A stretch of 47,956 bases of DNA from Methylobacter sp. (GCA_025361585.1 JANYKK010000066.1:1-47956); one strand, 5' to 3'; positions 15,681-23,911 are shown, numbered from the stretch's first letter. Notes: a model not told the origin generated them from the letters alone. Numbers and translations are program-made.

Positions 15681-15878
15681 ATGTTTAAAATAGACACAGA
15701 ACAAGAAACTGATAACCGCTGGATAGCTGAAATTGAAGAGTTACCCGGCGCCATGGTTTACGGTGAAACACGCTATGAGGCTATTGCCAAGGTTGAAGCT
15801 TTAGCATTGCGTATTTTAGCCGACCGATTAGAACACGGCGAAACACCAGAACAACTTAATTTATTGTTTGCCGCATGA
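15681..15878 (+). CDS. hicB: HicB-family antitoxin (short form), prophage-borne
   Basis: 65 residues forming the partial RNase-H-like fold of HicB (TDNRWIAEIEELPGAMVYGE, then YEAIAKVEALALRILADRLE). It lacks the C-terminal DNA-binding domain of longer HicB. GAGG lies eight bases before the ATG, and its TGA overlaps the start of hicA by four bases, so antitoxin is made first. It neutralises the adjacent HicA by binding it. Located inside the prophage between cargo gene and attR. Confidence 0.82.
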   Translation: MFKIDTEQETDNRWIAEIEELPGAMVYGETRYEAIAKVEALALRILADRLEHGETPEQLNLLFAA

Positions 15879-16087
15879 GCAATTTTCCAAGCTCTAAAAG
15901 TAAACGGGTTCTAGCAGCTTTATTAAGTATTGGCTGGCAAATCAAAAGGCAAACCGGCTCACATAAAATTTTAAAGCGCGAAGGCTGGCCAGACTTTTCT
16001 TTTGCTTTTCACGATAGCGAGGAAATCGGCAGTAGGATGCTAACCCGAATTGCTAAGAAAACCGGATTGAAACCGGAAGACCTGTAA
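15875..16087 (+). CDS. hicA: HicA-family mRNA interferase toxin, prophage-borne
   Basis: 70 residues with the small double-stranded RNA-binding-like fold of HicA. The catalytic His lies in QTGSHKILKR, and the C-terminal helix is RMLTRIAKKTGLKPEDL. HicA cleaves mRNA and stops growth unless bound by HicB. It overlaps hicB by four bases. Being the last gene before attR, it probably stabilises the prophage by post-segregational killing. Confidence 0.85.
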   Translation: MSNFPSSKSKRVLAALLSIGWQIKRQTGSHKILKREGWPDFSFAFHDSEEIGSRMLTRIAKKTGLKPEDL

Positions 16088-16254
16088 ACGGGGCTGAAAG
16101 TTGAAATACCTCGAATATAACGACTATTTAAGTAGCTTAATGTGTCCATATTGTTACCACAATTACCAGCAAAAGACAGCTTTTTTCAGCTTATTGGTTT
16201 TAAATTATCGTTTTAATTCAATGAGTAACGCTGTCTAAGGCTCAAAGCAAGGTT

Positions 16255-16349
16255 CTTTTAATGCGATGATCCCGGGTTCGAATCCCGGACAACCCACCAC
16301 TAAATACATATAAATCAATCAGTTAGACTTTAATGTTGGCTGGTTTTTT
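16255..16349 (+). repeat. Right prophage attachment repeat (attR)
   Basis: A partial copy of tRNA-Lys from the anticodon loop to CCA plus the following AT-rich block and a damaged copy of the terminator, about 88% like 5822-5916. It lacks the 5' half, so it cannot make a tRNA. It marks the chromosomal end left by integration. Confidence 0.9.
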
Positions 16350-16538
16350 TGTGCCTGAAATAAAGCTTCCACATCCTTGCCGCTTGTAGCTCTTTCCGAA
16401 TGGGTTCAAGCTAAATTGTTTAAGTAAGATAGTCCTAAGATGGGTATGAACCCTTGGGGTGATGTTCAAACCGCAAAGTACCCTAATATTTTTGAAGAGC
16501 GGCCTTTTGTCCATTCATAATAAAGGATTGATGTCTGG
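16350..16538 (-). pseudogene. Decayed integrase 3' end beyond attR
   Basis: Read on the minus strand, this stretch aligns with the C-terminal catalytic part of the intact integrase at 5903-6934. RHQSFIMNG corresponds to RHTFASHFIMNG, and a following 31-codon block aligns without gaps to the segment around KILGHSSLN...DYLIQAIQLNPL. In that block four codons have become stops and the catalytic Tyr position is Gly. It lies in the same place relative to attR as the intact integrase does to attL, so it is probably the remnant of an older element that used the same tRNA site. Confidence 0.78.
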
Positions 16539-16663
16539 CGGAGAATAGGGGCTTTGTCTAGCTGGAACTTCCATATCGGAAGTTTTTAAAACATAGATAC
16601 AAGGTGATCCGTGAAATCGGAGCAAGATCACTCCGGTCAGTCTGTTTTTTCACTCATAGAGAT

Positions 16664-16900
16664 TTAAAGCCTCTTAAGTGTTTCAATCGTTATATTAAAA
16701 TTTTCTACTGGTATGTCTATTCTTTCGCATAATGCCGCCTTGCACTGAGTATCTAAGTTATTGCGCCACCGAAGAATCTCAAGTCTATCTTTGCCTACTA
16801 GATCATTCCGCTTGCTTTCGATGTAGACCTGATCAAAGCCTAAGACTTCAAACACCCGTATTACTTCGGAGGCTAACCAGTCGTATTGTTTTATATGCAT
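16664..16900 (-). CDS. Unknown small protein
   Basis: 78 residues (MHIKQYDWLASEVIRVFEVL...), soluble and charged, no motif recognised. Its ATG overlaps the stop of the repeat protein gene by one base (TAATG), so the two are co-translated. It may be a leftover of the older element next to attR or a chromosomal gene. Function unknown. Confidence 0.5.
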   Translation of the reverse strand: MHIKQYDWLASEVIRVFEVLGFDQVYIESKRNDLVGKDRLEILRWRNNLDTQCKAALCERIDIPVENFNITIETLKRL

Positions 16901-17259
16901 TATGCTTTTATCCCTGCCGACATCGCTGTAGTCTTAGCTGTACGATATGATGCCTGATATGCCTTAAACCTTTTAGTATTAGCTGCATGATACGCCAAAA
17001 CCTTTTCAGTGATAGCAGCAATAACAGCGTTATAGGCTGCATTTCTAGCTTTAATTTTTTCAGCATTAGCAGCGTTATAGGCTGCCTGATAAGCTAAAAC
17101 TTTTTCAGCATTAGCTGCAATAACAGCATTATAGGCAGCATTTCTAGCTTTAATTTTTTCAGCGTTAGCAGCATTATAGGCCGCCTGATATGCTTTATTT
17201 TTTTCAGCGATAACGGCATGATTTTTTGCCGCCAAACCATTAAGTTGTTTTTCATTCAT
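16900..17259 (-). CDS. Ala-rich helical repeat protein
   Basis: About 119 residues from the ATG at 17259, chosen because AGGAG lies nine bases before it. An in-frame ATG at 17286 would add nine residues. After MNEKQLNGLAAKNHAVI the protein is made of units alternating AEKNKAYQAAYNAAN and AEKIKARNAAYNAVIAAN, a 33-residue (99-bp) double repeat present nearly twice, with more diverged flanks. The pattern predicts long amphipathic helices or a coiled coil with regular Tyr. No family recognised. Repeats are also visible in the DNA. Confidence 0.55.
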   Translation of the reverse strand: MNEKQLNGLAAKNHAVIAEKNKAYQAAYNAANAEKIKARNAAYNAVIAANAEKVLAYQAAYNAANAEKIKARNAAYNAVIAAITEKVLAYHAANTKRFKAYQASYRTAKTTAMSAGIKA

Positions 17260-17286
17260 TGCGTTTTTTCTCCTAATCTTATACAT

Positions 17287-17611
17287 GTAACATTGTAGTC
17301 AACTATAGGATTTATTTAAGAATAAGTTAATTTTATTTCTTTGTCTTTACCGACAGCGAAGATAAAGCTTTAGAGTTAAGAGAATGTTGTAGGTTGGCGG
17401 GGCGATGTTGTAGCAAGATATAGGAGGCATAAACCTGCTTGGTGGCGTTGTTAAATTAGCACTTTAAGGCTGATTCGCTGCTAGGAGGCTGCGAAACAAT
17501 CCAGAACTTTGAGAATAACCTGGGCGCGGCGATAGAATTTACACTGCACGTTGGCTACCGCGCACATCCCCAAGGGCTAAACAAAGCTTTTATTCACAAC
17601 AAATTAAGCCT
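17287..17611. other. Intergenic region without recognised signals
   Basis: About 325 bases between the repeat protein and the PilZ gene, both on the minus strand. AT-rich on the right-protein side, otherwise mixed. I see no open frame with a ribosome site, no tRNA and no clear terminator. Confidence 0.5.
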
Positions 17612-18391
17612 TCATTGATAATAAAAATCGATTTGATTAATGAGGCGTTGCAATGCAGTGTCAAGTCGATATGACGCTCGCTTTATTTCACAACCAACGC
17701 GGTTAATTTGTTTGGTGTATTTGTAGGGGATGGTTATGTTGTTAACTATTTCGAAGCAGGCAGGGTATACGCTATTATCGGGCATGACAATATTGCAGTC
17801 TGTATGCAGTCCGCCAATAGTTGCAAAACTATGATCGTCAGGTTGAATAAAATAGGATAGGCCGGCAACGCTAATGTCAGCTACATTGTAATACTCGGCT
17901 TGATTTTTATACTGTATTTTAACGGGGATATTGATGGGGACTTTGACCCGTCGAGCATCTCTTCGCTGCACCCATTCCATGCTTTGGGGAAGAGGCGCTT
18001 TTAAATTGAATGCGCCGTCTATATCCACGCCTACGGTGTCGCCTAACATAAAGCTAACGGCTATGCCTTCGAATGAGGCGGAGACTACCAAGGTGTTTTG
18101 TGTGAGTAGATCCTTATTAAATCGTTCGTTTTGGAATCCGCCCAGAAAAATATGTCCGTTTTCGATGCGGGTGATCGTTGTTAAGAGTGTACTTGTTGCA
18201 AACTTCCCAGGAACTTTAATAGTCAATATGACATTTTTACTGAACAGGTAATTCAGTTTTTTTCTGATTTCTTCCTGGTTGACAAGGGTGTAGTTGTTAC
18301 ACAGGCTACCCATAATTGCCGACTCAGGAGTGCGTTTGTGCTGGAGTGCGGCGTGATTTAATTGATATGCTAGCATGGTGTTCTCCGTCAT
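17612..18391 (-). CDS. YcgR-like PilZ domain c-di-GMP receptor
   Basis: 259 residues in two domains. An N-terminal YcgR-type beta domain (about 35-135) is followed by a PilZ domain with the c-di-GMP motifs RRDARR (143-148) and DISVAGL (172-178). Such proteins bind c-di-GMP and slow flagellar rotation or regulate other surface functions. The window also encodes two GGDEF-EAL proteins that could supply or respond to this signal, although they are not adjacent. No flagellar genes are visible here. Confidence 0.85.
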   Translation of the reverse strand: MTENTMLAYQLNHAALQHKRTPESAIMGSLCNNYTLVNQEEIRKKLNYLFSKNVILTIKVPGKFATSTLLTTITRIENGHIFLGGFQNERFNKDLLTQNTLVVSASFEGIAVSFMLGDTVGVDIDGAFNLKAPLPQSMEWVQRRDARRVKVPINIPVKIQYKNQAEYYNVADISVAGLSYFIQPDDHSFATIGGLHTDCNIVMPDNSVYPACFEIVNNITIPYKYTKQINRVGCEIKRASYRLDTALQRLINQIDFYYQ

Positions 18392-18799
18392 GTACCTGAT
18401 AAAGTTTACTCAAATATTATCAAGCAACGATTCTGCCATAACTAAATTTAATATTAATTTCATCATCTTATTTATTTCTGCGTTTAATTTTTGCAGTATA
18501 AAAGGCTCGTTCCGGCAGTTTCTTGCCACCTGCTTTTTTCAACAACCAGCAACAGTTGTATGAAAGGTTGGATTTTAGGCCAATTTAGTCCGCAGCTTGT
18601 TTTACGTGAGCACCCCGAGCTCAAAACTGATAATTTATGTTAAAGTAAATTTTTTGATTAAAGATGACTCATGATTATGAATCTGTAGAGCAAAATTGGA
18701 ACGCTTGACCGCATGAACAATTGGGTTGATGTGCAGCTGCGGCCAAACTTGGCAAGCTGGCTTAACCAAACCTATTAAAATAGAGATTATAAAAAAACC
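18392..18799. other. Divergent promoter region, PilZ / DUF3422
   Basis: About 400 bases between divergent genes, AT-rich in two patches (18420-18490 and 18630-18670). It must contain the promoters for both, but I cannot place them with confidence. No hairpin terminator or small gene with a ribosome site stands out. Confidence 0.4.
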
Positions 18800-20104
18800 G
18801 TGACGACTTTATTCCCCATCCCTGAAAATCATCCGCAACGTTTTGTGCTGCATAACGAAGTCCACGCCCGAGCGCCGTTTATCCGCAATTTGCCGGTTAG
18901 GGCAAGTCATCTTGCGTTATTGCTGTCCGGTGATGAAAAAATGCAGGAGCGTAAGCACTTGGCGGCTCTTTGCGAAAGATTTGGCGTCGCCCCGCCTGAA
19001 AAAGAAGTGGATCATTTTAGCGCCACCTTCAATTCCTTCCAAATACGTTGGGAGCAACACGGCGAGTTCAGCACTTACAGTTTTTATGCGCATGATACCC
19101 CTGCCGATCCTTTTGCCGATTCTGCGCTAAAAAAAGTTCCGGTGGATTGGATGTCGCAATTAACCGGACAAGTCATTGTTGCGGCTCATGCAACCATAGT
19201 TTCGGCTGCCGATATTAATTACGAGGAGAATGCCGATTTAGCGGCGCTGTCGGTTCATTTTGCCGACAACCCTGTCATCGGCTCTAAAGTCACCGGTGGG
19301 GCGGCTTCGGTATTTACGGATTTTCGCATTCACGTTGATGGTTTCAGCCGTTTTTTGATTATTAACCATGACTTAAGAATGGAACAGGCTGGTCGCTTAT
19401 TGCAACGACTGTTTGAAATTGAAGTGTATCGGGTTATGGCGCTGCTGGCTTTTCCCATCGCACGTCAGCTGCGGCCTGCATTAAACAAGTCCGACCGGCA
19501 ATTGTATAGCATCACCAACGCAATGACGCTGCCCGACAATAACGATAGCGAATTATTGGATGAGCTAACCACGCTGGCCGCTGAAGTTGAAAATTATATC
19601 TCCAGCAATCACTTTCGCTTTGCGGCCGCCAATGCCTATTATCGATTGGTGCAACAACGGGTCAGCGATTTGCGTGAAGTTCGGATTCAAGGTATTCAGA
19701 CTTTGGGGGAATTTATCAAACGGCGACTGGAACCGGCAATTAACACCTGCGAATCAATTTCGCACCGCTTTACCCTGCTGTCCGAACGGGTCAGCAATGC
19801 GAGTCAATTGCTGCGCACCCGTGTCGACATCATTATCGAGAAACAAAATCAGGGCTTGCTTACGTCGATGGCGTTACGCGCAAAGATGCAGCTGCGGATG
19901 CAACAAATGGTTGAAGGCATTTCGATGGTTGCCATTACCTATTATGCAGCCAGTCTAATCGGCATAATAGCTGAAGCGTTTCATAGTATTGGCTGGAAAG
20001 TCAGTCCGGCAATCGTTGAGGGTATCTCGATCCCTTTCATTTTGATCATTATCGTGATTAGCAGCAAACGGATTCATAAGATTATTGCCAATACTACTGA
20101 GTGA
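18800..20104 (+). CDS. DUF3422 family membrane-anchored protein
   Basis: 434 residues beginning at a GTG. The N-terminus (HPQRFVLHNEVHARAP) is characteristic of the DUF3422 family. A long soluble helical part (about 30-360) is followed by two C-terminal transmembrane helices (about 367-390 and 401-422), so most of the protein should be cytoplasmic and tail-anchored. The family is widespread in proteobacteria, and its function is not established to my knowledge. It stands alone with no operon partner. Confidence 0.85.
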   Translation: MTTLFPIPENHPQRFVLHNEVHARAPFIRNLPVRASHLALLLSGDEKMQERKHLAALCERFGVAPPEKEVDHFSATFNSFQIRWEQHGEFSTYSFYAHDTPADPFADSALKKVPVDWMSQLTGQVIVAAHATIVSAADINYEENADLAALSVHFADNPVIGSKVTGGAASVFTDFRIHVDGFSRFLIINHDLRMEQAGRLLQRLFEIEVYRVMALLAFPIARQLRPALNKSDRQLYSITNAMTLPDNNDSELLDELTTLAAEVENYISSNHFRFAAANAYYRLVQQRVSDLREVRIQGIQTLGEFIKRRLEPAINTCESISHRFTLLSERVSNASQLLRTRVDIIIEKQNQGLLTSMALRAKMQLRMQQMVEGISMVAITYYAASLIGIIAEAFHSIGWKVSPAIVEGISIPFILIIIVISSKRIHKIIANTTE

Positions 20105-20234
20105 CGAGATGCTGCAAGAGGGATTAATTAGCATAGGTAGCGAATTTTGACGCGTGATTAGAATACTAACCGTTAGTAAAATGCCCACCTAAAAAACAAA
20201 TATCGCTATATATCTTTTTTGATACCATAAAGCC

Positions 20235-20426
20235 ATGAATGGAAAACAGATACTTGCACGATTAAAGGAAGAAGGATGGACTTTAGCCAGGGTTGAAGGA
20301 AGCCATCACATCATGGAAAAGGAGGGTATGCCGCGAGGTGTTCCTGTTCCAGTTCATGGCACAAAAGATATTGGTATCGGTTTATTGAAAGCAATCGAAA
20401 AACAAACGGGTGTAAAGCTAAAATGA
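20235..20426 (+). CDS. hicA: HicA-family toxin (chromosomal)
   Basis: 63 residues of the canonical HicA form: KQILARLKEEGWTLARVEGS with the catalytic His in VEGSHHIME, VPVPVHGTKDIGIGLLKAIE, and a short C-terminal helix. An mRNA interferase held inactive by the HicB encoded next to it, with a four-base overlap. Here the toxin comes first, the reverse of the prophage pair at 15681-16087. Confidence 0.9.
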   Translation: MNGKQILARLKEEGWTLARVEGSHHIMEKEGMPRGVPVPVHGTKDIGIGLLKAIEKQTGVKLK

Positions 20427-20839
20427 GAACAGACTATCCCTATACGGTAGAAGCAGACGAGGACGGTTTTTTGTTCGTGCAGTTTATTGATCTGGAAGAT
20501 ACATTTACACAGGGTGAAACGCTGGAAGAAGCTGCCTATAACGCAAGCGAGGTATTAGGCGCTATGTTGGCTTATAGACTGGAAAAGAACCAGGAAATAC
20601 CAGAGCCGTCACCCTGCCCCCAAAACGGCTATATGGCATCACCAAGCCCGGAAGTGCAAGCCGCGTTGTTATTAAGAAAGGCTAGAGGTAATAGGACATT
20701 ATCGGAGTTAGCCAGCGTCATGAAAACATCATGGCCAGCAGTACAACGACTAGAAGATCCTCATCATTGGCCAAGCCTTAAACAGTTAGATAAAGCGGCC
20801 AGAGCGCTTGGAAAGCGGTTAATCCTGACTTTGGAATAA
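20423..20839 (+). CDS. hicB: HicB-family antitoxin with C-terminal HTH
   Basis: 138 residues. The N-terminal HicB fold (YPYTVEADEDGFLFVQFIDL...GETLEEAAYNASEVLGAMLA) binds and neutralises HicA. The C-terminal part (about 90-135, RTLSELASVMKTSWPAVQRL) is a helix-turn-helix that would autoregulate the operon. It overlaps hicA by four bases. The long form contrasts with the short prophage HicB. Confidence 0.9.
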   Translation: MRTDYPYTVEADEDGFLFVQFIDLEDTFTQGETLEEAAYNASEVLGAMLAYRLEKNQEIPEPSPCPQNGYMASPSPEVQAALLLRKARGNRTLSELASVMKTSWPAVQRLEDPHHWPSLKQLDKAARALGKRLILTLE

Positions 20840-20891
20840 AAAAACTATCTATTGCCACAATTATCGGTAAAAAAGCTGCTTTACTAAGTGG

Positions 20892-21029
20892 TTACACGGG
20901 ATTTTTTATACCATTCCGGTTTAACTGAGACGGCGGTAGTTTCAATGCCCGATTCTCTTGGGCCACAGCGAGCGCGGCGCTGAACATCAATCCCACTATC
21001 AATGACTGTTGAATTATTGCTATGTTCAT
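20892..21029 (-). CDS. Small secreted protein, 45 residues
   Basis: A short frame starting MNIAIIQQSLIVGLMFSAAL with a good signal peptide (cleavage after AVA, about residue 23), leaving a mature peptide of about 22 residues (QENRALKLPPSQLNRNGIKN...). AGGAAGGG stands seven bases before the ATG. It lies 52 bases after the stop of the 66-residue gene upstream, so the two may form a unit. No family recognised. The longer overlapping frame on this strand has no comparable features. Confidence 0.5.
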   Translation of the reverse strand: MNIAIIQQSLIVGLMFSAALAVAQENRALKLPPSQLNRNGIKNPV

Positions 21030-21080
21030 GGGCTACCCTTCCTCTGTTTCGAGACAAGCTTAATAAACACGACTGAATCT

Positions 21081-21281
21081 TTAGAATCCCCAATGGGCGA
21101 TATCGTCCATACAGTTTTGGTTTTGTTCGGCTTCCAAACGGCGCTTATATCGGTAAAAGGCTTTAAGTCCCAAGGAATGTAAGCGTTTCCTCTGTTCTGA
21201 ACGCGCCGGGACTCTATAGCTTTGAATCCGAATGTTGTCGTAGAGCTTAAAGGCTTGCTCGGTTAATTCTATTGATGTCAT
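21081..21281 (-). CDS. Unknown small basic protein
   Basis: 66 residues (MTSIELTEQAFKLYDNIRIQ...), helical and basic in the middle (RSEQRKRLHSLGLKAFYRYKRRLEAEQ). No motif recognised. Probably expressed with the 45-residue secreted protein downstream. Function unknown. Confidence 0.45.
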   Translation of the reverse strand: MTSIELTEQAFKLYDNIRIQSYRVPARSEQRKRLHSLGLKAFYRYKRRLEAEQNQNCMDDIAHWGF

Positions 21282-21605
21282 GACGTCAGTTCCCGTTTCG
21301 TAAATCTTTGAGTTGAACGTATAAAAGCCTACACACTAAGCAAAATGATTAGATTTTGGTATATCGGAAAATACCTAGATGTTGATAGATCATTCGGGTG
21401 TAGTTGATGCTCCCTGTGCGGTTATTGGCGGTAACACGTTGTTAGATAAAAGTAAGAACGCTATTTTGAATGCCTACGCATTCTCACTTATTCCTTTAGC
21501 ATGGCAAAAAGTCTAACCTCCAGCTTAGCCTGAAAGCGCCCGAGCGAACCCTGAATCCAGGAATTGGCATGGGCTTAATAAAGCTGACACTAGGGGAATT
21601 GCACT
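21282..21605. other. Intergenic region, divergent promoters
   Basis: About 324 bases between divergent genes. No tRNA, repeat or credible small gene seen. It should contain the promoter of the wall hydrolase gene at 21606, but I see no clear consensus boxes. Confidence 0.4.
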
Positions 21606-21983
21606 ATGAGCAACTTAATTTTAACGATAGCATTTCTGTTTCCATTATCAGCGCAAGCCAACGAAGAGGGCTGCCTTGCTAAGATTATGTATGCCGAATC
21701 AAGAGGCGAATCCATCGAAGGGGCGATTGCTGTAGGAGAGGCCACGGTTAATCGGGCCAAGCGTATCGGCAAGGCGATTTGCCTGCTAACGGGTGTGTCG
21801 CGACTAACTCCGCCGCATAATCTGATGGCTCATTACACGGCGTTAGCCAAATCGGTCATGGACGGCAAGAACGCTACCGTGCGGAACTCCGACAGCTGGA
21901 ACACCGGCACTAAGCCCAGATACGCAGGGGAGGTTGTCAGGCAGATTGGCGGGCATGTTTTTTATGTGATGTCGGGGCTGTAA
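21606..21983 (+). CDS. SleB-type cell wall hydrolase
   Basis: 125 residues. A signal peptide (to about residue 18, QANEEG) precedes a small Hydrolase_2/SleB catalytic domain. The family motifs IMYAESRGESIEGAIAVGEA, with the putative catalytic Glu, VNRAKR and the final IGGHVFYVM are all visible. It should act on peptidoglycan in the periplasm as a lytic amidase or transglycosylase. It lies 21 bases before the PF09818 ATPase gene and is probably co-transcribed, though no functional link is known. Confidence 0.82.
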   Translation: MSNLILTIAFLFPLSAQANEEGCLAKIMYAESRGESIEGAIAVGEATVNRAKRIGKAICLLTGVSRLTPPHNLMAHYTALAKSVMDGKNATVRNSDSWNTGTKPRYAGEVVRQIGGHVFYVMSGL

Positions 21984-22004
21984 AAACACCAAGACAGAAA
22001 AATT

Positions 22005-23750
22005 GTGCACAAATTACAACCGTTACTCGCTTCTATCGCCGATCAACCTTTCCAGAAGATACGAAAGCTGCACGGCACTTTTCATTTTCCTCGATTTGAA
22101 CTTAGCTTTATCAAAATACAAGGCAGTCCCGGCGCTAACCCGGCTTCCATTGCTTCGGTAAAAATAGCGCTACAGGACAGTAAAATCCCCGATGAATTCT
22201 TGCAGACCGTCGAGTGCAAGCTGGCGGTAGTCGATTTTTTGATCCGACGTTTTCGTGACGGGATAGACCGGTTTGCGCTGCAAAATCGAGGTAAAGACGG
22301 CAGCGGTTCTTTTAACACCATTGCCTTGAGCCAAAAGATGCTGGTCAGGGACAGCGTGCTGTTTGATGACGATGCGGTTTGTTTGCGCTTTATTATCAGC
22401 CTGCCTGCCAAAGGTCAGGGTGGCGGTATTTTTGACGCCGAGCAGGCCTGGATCATGTTGAATCAGGAACTGGTTGCCATTGTCGACGACTGCTTTTTTT
22501 ATCAGCACTACGACCAGAAAACCCAAACGTTATTCCAGCAGTTTGTCGATGTGCAAAAAAACCGTGCCGGGATTATTCAGTTTATGCGGCAGCATAAGCT
22601 AGTCGCATTTATCGCTAATGATGCCAAGCTGCCACGGCACAGCGGTGTCGATGACCGGCCGGATTTTGGCGCGTCGGTTAAGACTTTTCAATCTCCCGCA
22701 TCGCTGCAAATAACCATCCCTTTGCCGGATGGCCGCAGCATCACCGGCATGGGCATCAAGGAAGGTATCACCTGTATTACCGGCGGCGGCTATCATGGCA
22801 AATCGACCTTGATGCAGGCGATTTTAGCCGGGGTTTATGCGCATATTCCTGGCGACGGGAGGGAGTATGTGGTGACCCGTGAGGATGCTTGTTTCATCAG
22901 GGCGGAAGAGGGACGCAGCATCAGGGATGTCGACATCAGCCCTTTTATCAGCGACTTGCCAAACGGCCTTAAAACCGATCATTTCTCAACCGGTAACGCC
23001 AGCGGCAGCACCTCGCAAGCGGCCAATATCGTCGAGGCTATCGAAAGCGGCAGCCGGTTGTTGCTGTTTGATGAAGATACCTGCGCAACCAATTTCCTGG
23101 TGCGCGACGAGCTGATTAAAAAGATCCTCGATGCCCCGCAAGAGCCGATTAAGCCGCTGTATTCAACGGTGCGTTCGCTGTGGAAAAAACATCAGGTCTC
23201 GATGATTTTTGTGATCGGCGGCTTGGGCTATTTTTTGCAAAAAGCCGACATCTGCCTGTTGATGGATAATTACCGTTGCGATGACATTACCGCCAAGGTA
23301 CGCGACAGGCTGGGGCCGATAGCTGAGGAGGGCGTAGATATTGCCGATTTTGCAGTGTCGCGCCGACTGGATGTCGATAATTTCGATACCGCTTATACCA
23401 ATCAGCGACTGAACAAGACCTTGCCCAAGCGCATAAAAGATTTACGCAATGCACCGAAGCAGCTGGAATACGGCATGGATTTGATAAACCTGGATGCGGC
23501 AGCGCAAATTGCAGAAGCGCCGCAGGTTTTAGCCATCGGCTATTGCCTGTTGGCGTTACGGACTAAAATGCAGTCAGGCGATAAACCCCAGACCATTCAT
23601 TTTTGGATAGACTGGCTAGAGGGAGAAATCAGCAAACACGGTTTGGACGTATTGGAACCCGATTATCACGGCACTCTTTCGATGCCGCGTAAATATGAAC
23701 TGGCGGCTGCGATTAATAGAATCCGGTCGTTAAGGATTTTTCAGGGGTGA
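22005..23750 (+). CDS. Predicted ABC-class ATPase (PF09818 family)
   Basis: 581 residues starting at a GTG. The whole length fits the PF09818 family of soluble ABC-class ATPases. It has an N-terminal domain (IRKLHGTFHFPRFELSFIKI), a Walker A-like GGGYHGKSTLM (about 264-274), a signature-like stretch around STGNASGSTSQAAN, and a Walker B-like LLLFDEDTCATNFL (about 350). There are no membrane segments. The biological role of the family is not established, and links to nucleic-acid repair or RNA metabolism have been suggested. Possibly in one transcript with the upstream hydrolase. Confidence 0.85.
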   Translation: MHKLQPLLASIADQPFQKIRKLHGTFHFPRFELSFIKIQGSPGANPASIASVKIALQDSKIPDEFLQTVECKLAVVDFLIRRFRDGIDRFALQNRGKDGSGSFNTIALSQKMLVRDSVLFDDDAVCLRFIISLPAKGQGGGIFDAEQAWIMLNQELVAIVDDCFFYQHYDQKTQTLFQQFVDVQKNRAGIIQFMRQHKLVAFIANDAKLPRHSGVDDRPDFGASVKTFQSPASLQITIPLPDGRSITGMGIKEGITCITGGGYHGKSTLMQAILAGVYAHIPGDGREYVVTREDACFIRAEEGRSIRDVDISPFISDLPNGLKTDHFSTGNASGSTSQAANIVEAIESGSRLLLFDEDTCATNFLVRDELIKKILDAPQEPIKPLYSTVRSLWKKHQVSMIFVIGGLGYFLQKADICLLMDNYRCDDITAKVRDRLGPIAEEGVDIADFAVSRRLDVDNFDTAYTNQRLNKTLPKRIKDLRNAPKQLEYGMDLINLDAAAQIAEAPQVLAIGYCLLALRTKMQSGDKPQTIHFWIDWLEGEISKHGLDVLEPDYHGTLSMPRKYELAAAINRIRSLRIFQG

Positions 23751-23789
23751 TTTTGGAAAAACAGTTGGATTTGATATTTACGAGCTACC

Positions 23790-23817
23790 GTAGGGGCGAC
23801 CGACCGGTCGCCCCTAC
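23790..23817. repeat. Dispersed GGGGCGACC palindrome, copy 1
   Basis: GTAGGGGCGACCG and its exact reverse complement, two bases apart. A related perfect copy lies at 43448-43475 and a half-copy at 46616. All three are intergenic, and this one lies between convergent genes where it may also act as a bidirectional terminator. Confidence 0.75.
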
Positions 23818-23911
23818 AATAGTCTCACCATTTTGGCGATGACCAATAGCACTGAAATTTAACAGATACTTAGAAATTTCGTGTCTTTGTGGTGAATAAA
23901 AGTCTTTTAGG

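Noticed and set aside
16323..16514. 63-residue minus-strand frame beginning MDKRPLFKN
   Set aside because: It lies in another frame of the decayed integrase. The meaningful relation is to the integrase frame, where stops occur.
20884..21093. 69-residue minus-strand frame
   Set aside because: It overlaps the 45-residue secreted peptide in another frame. It has no ribosome site, and its sequence lacks any hydrophobic core.
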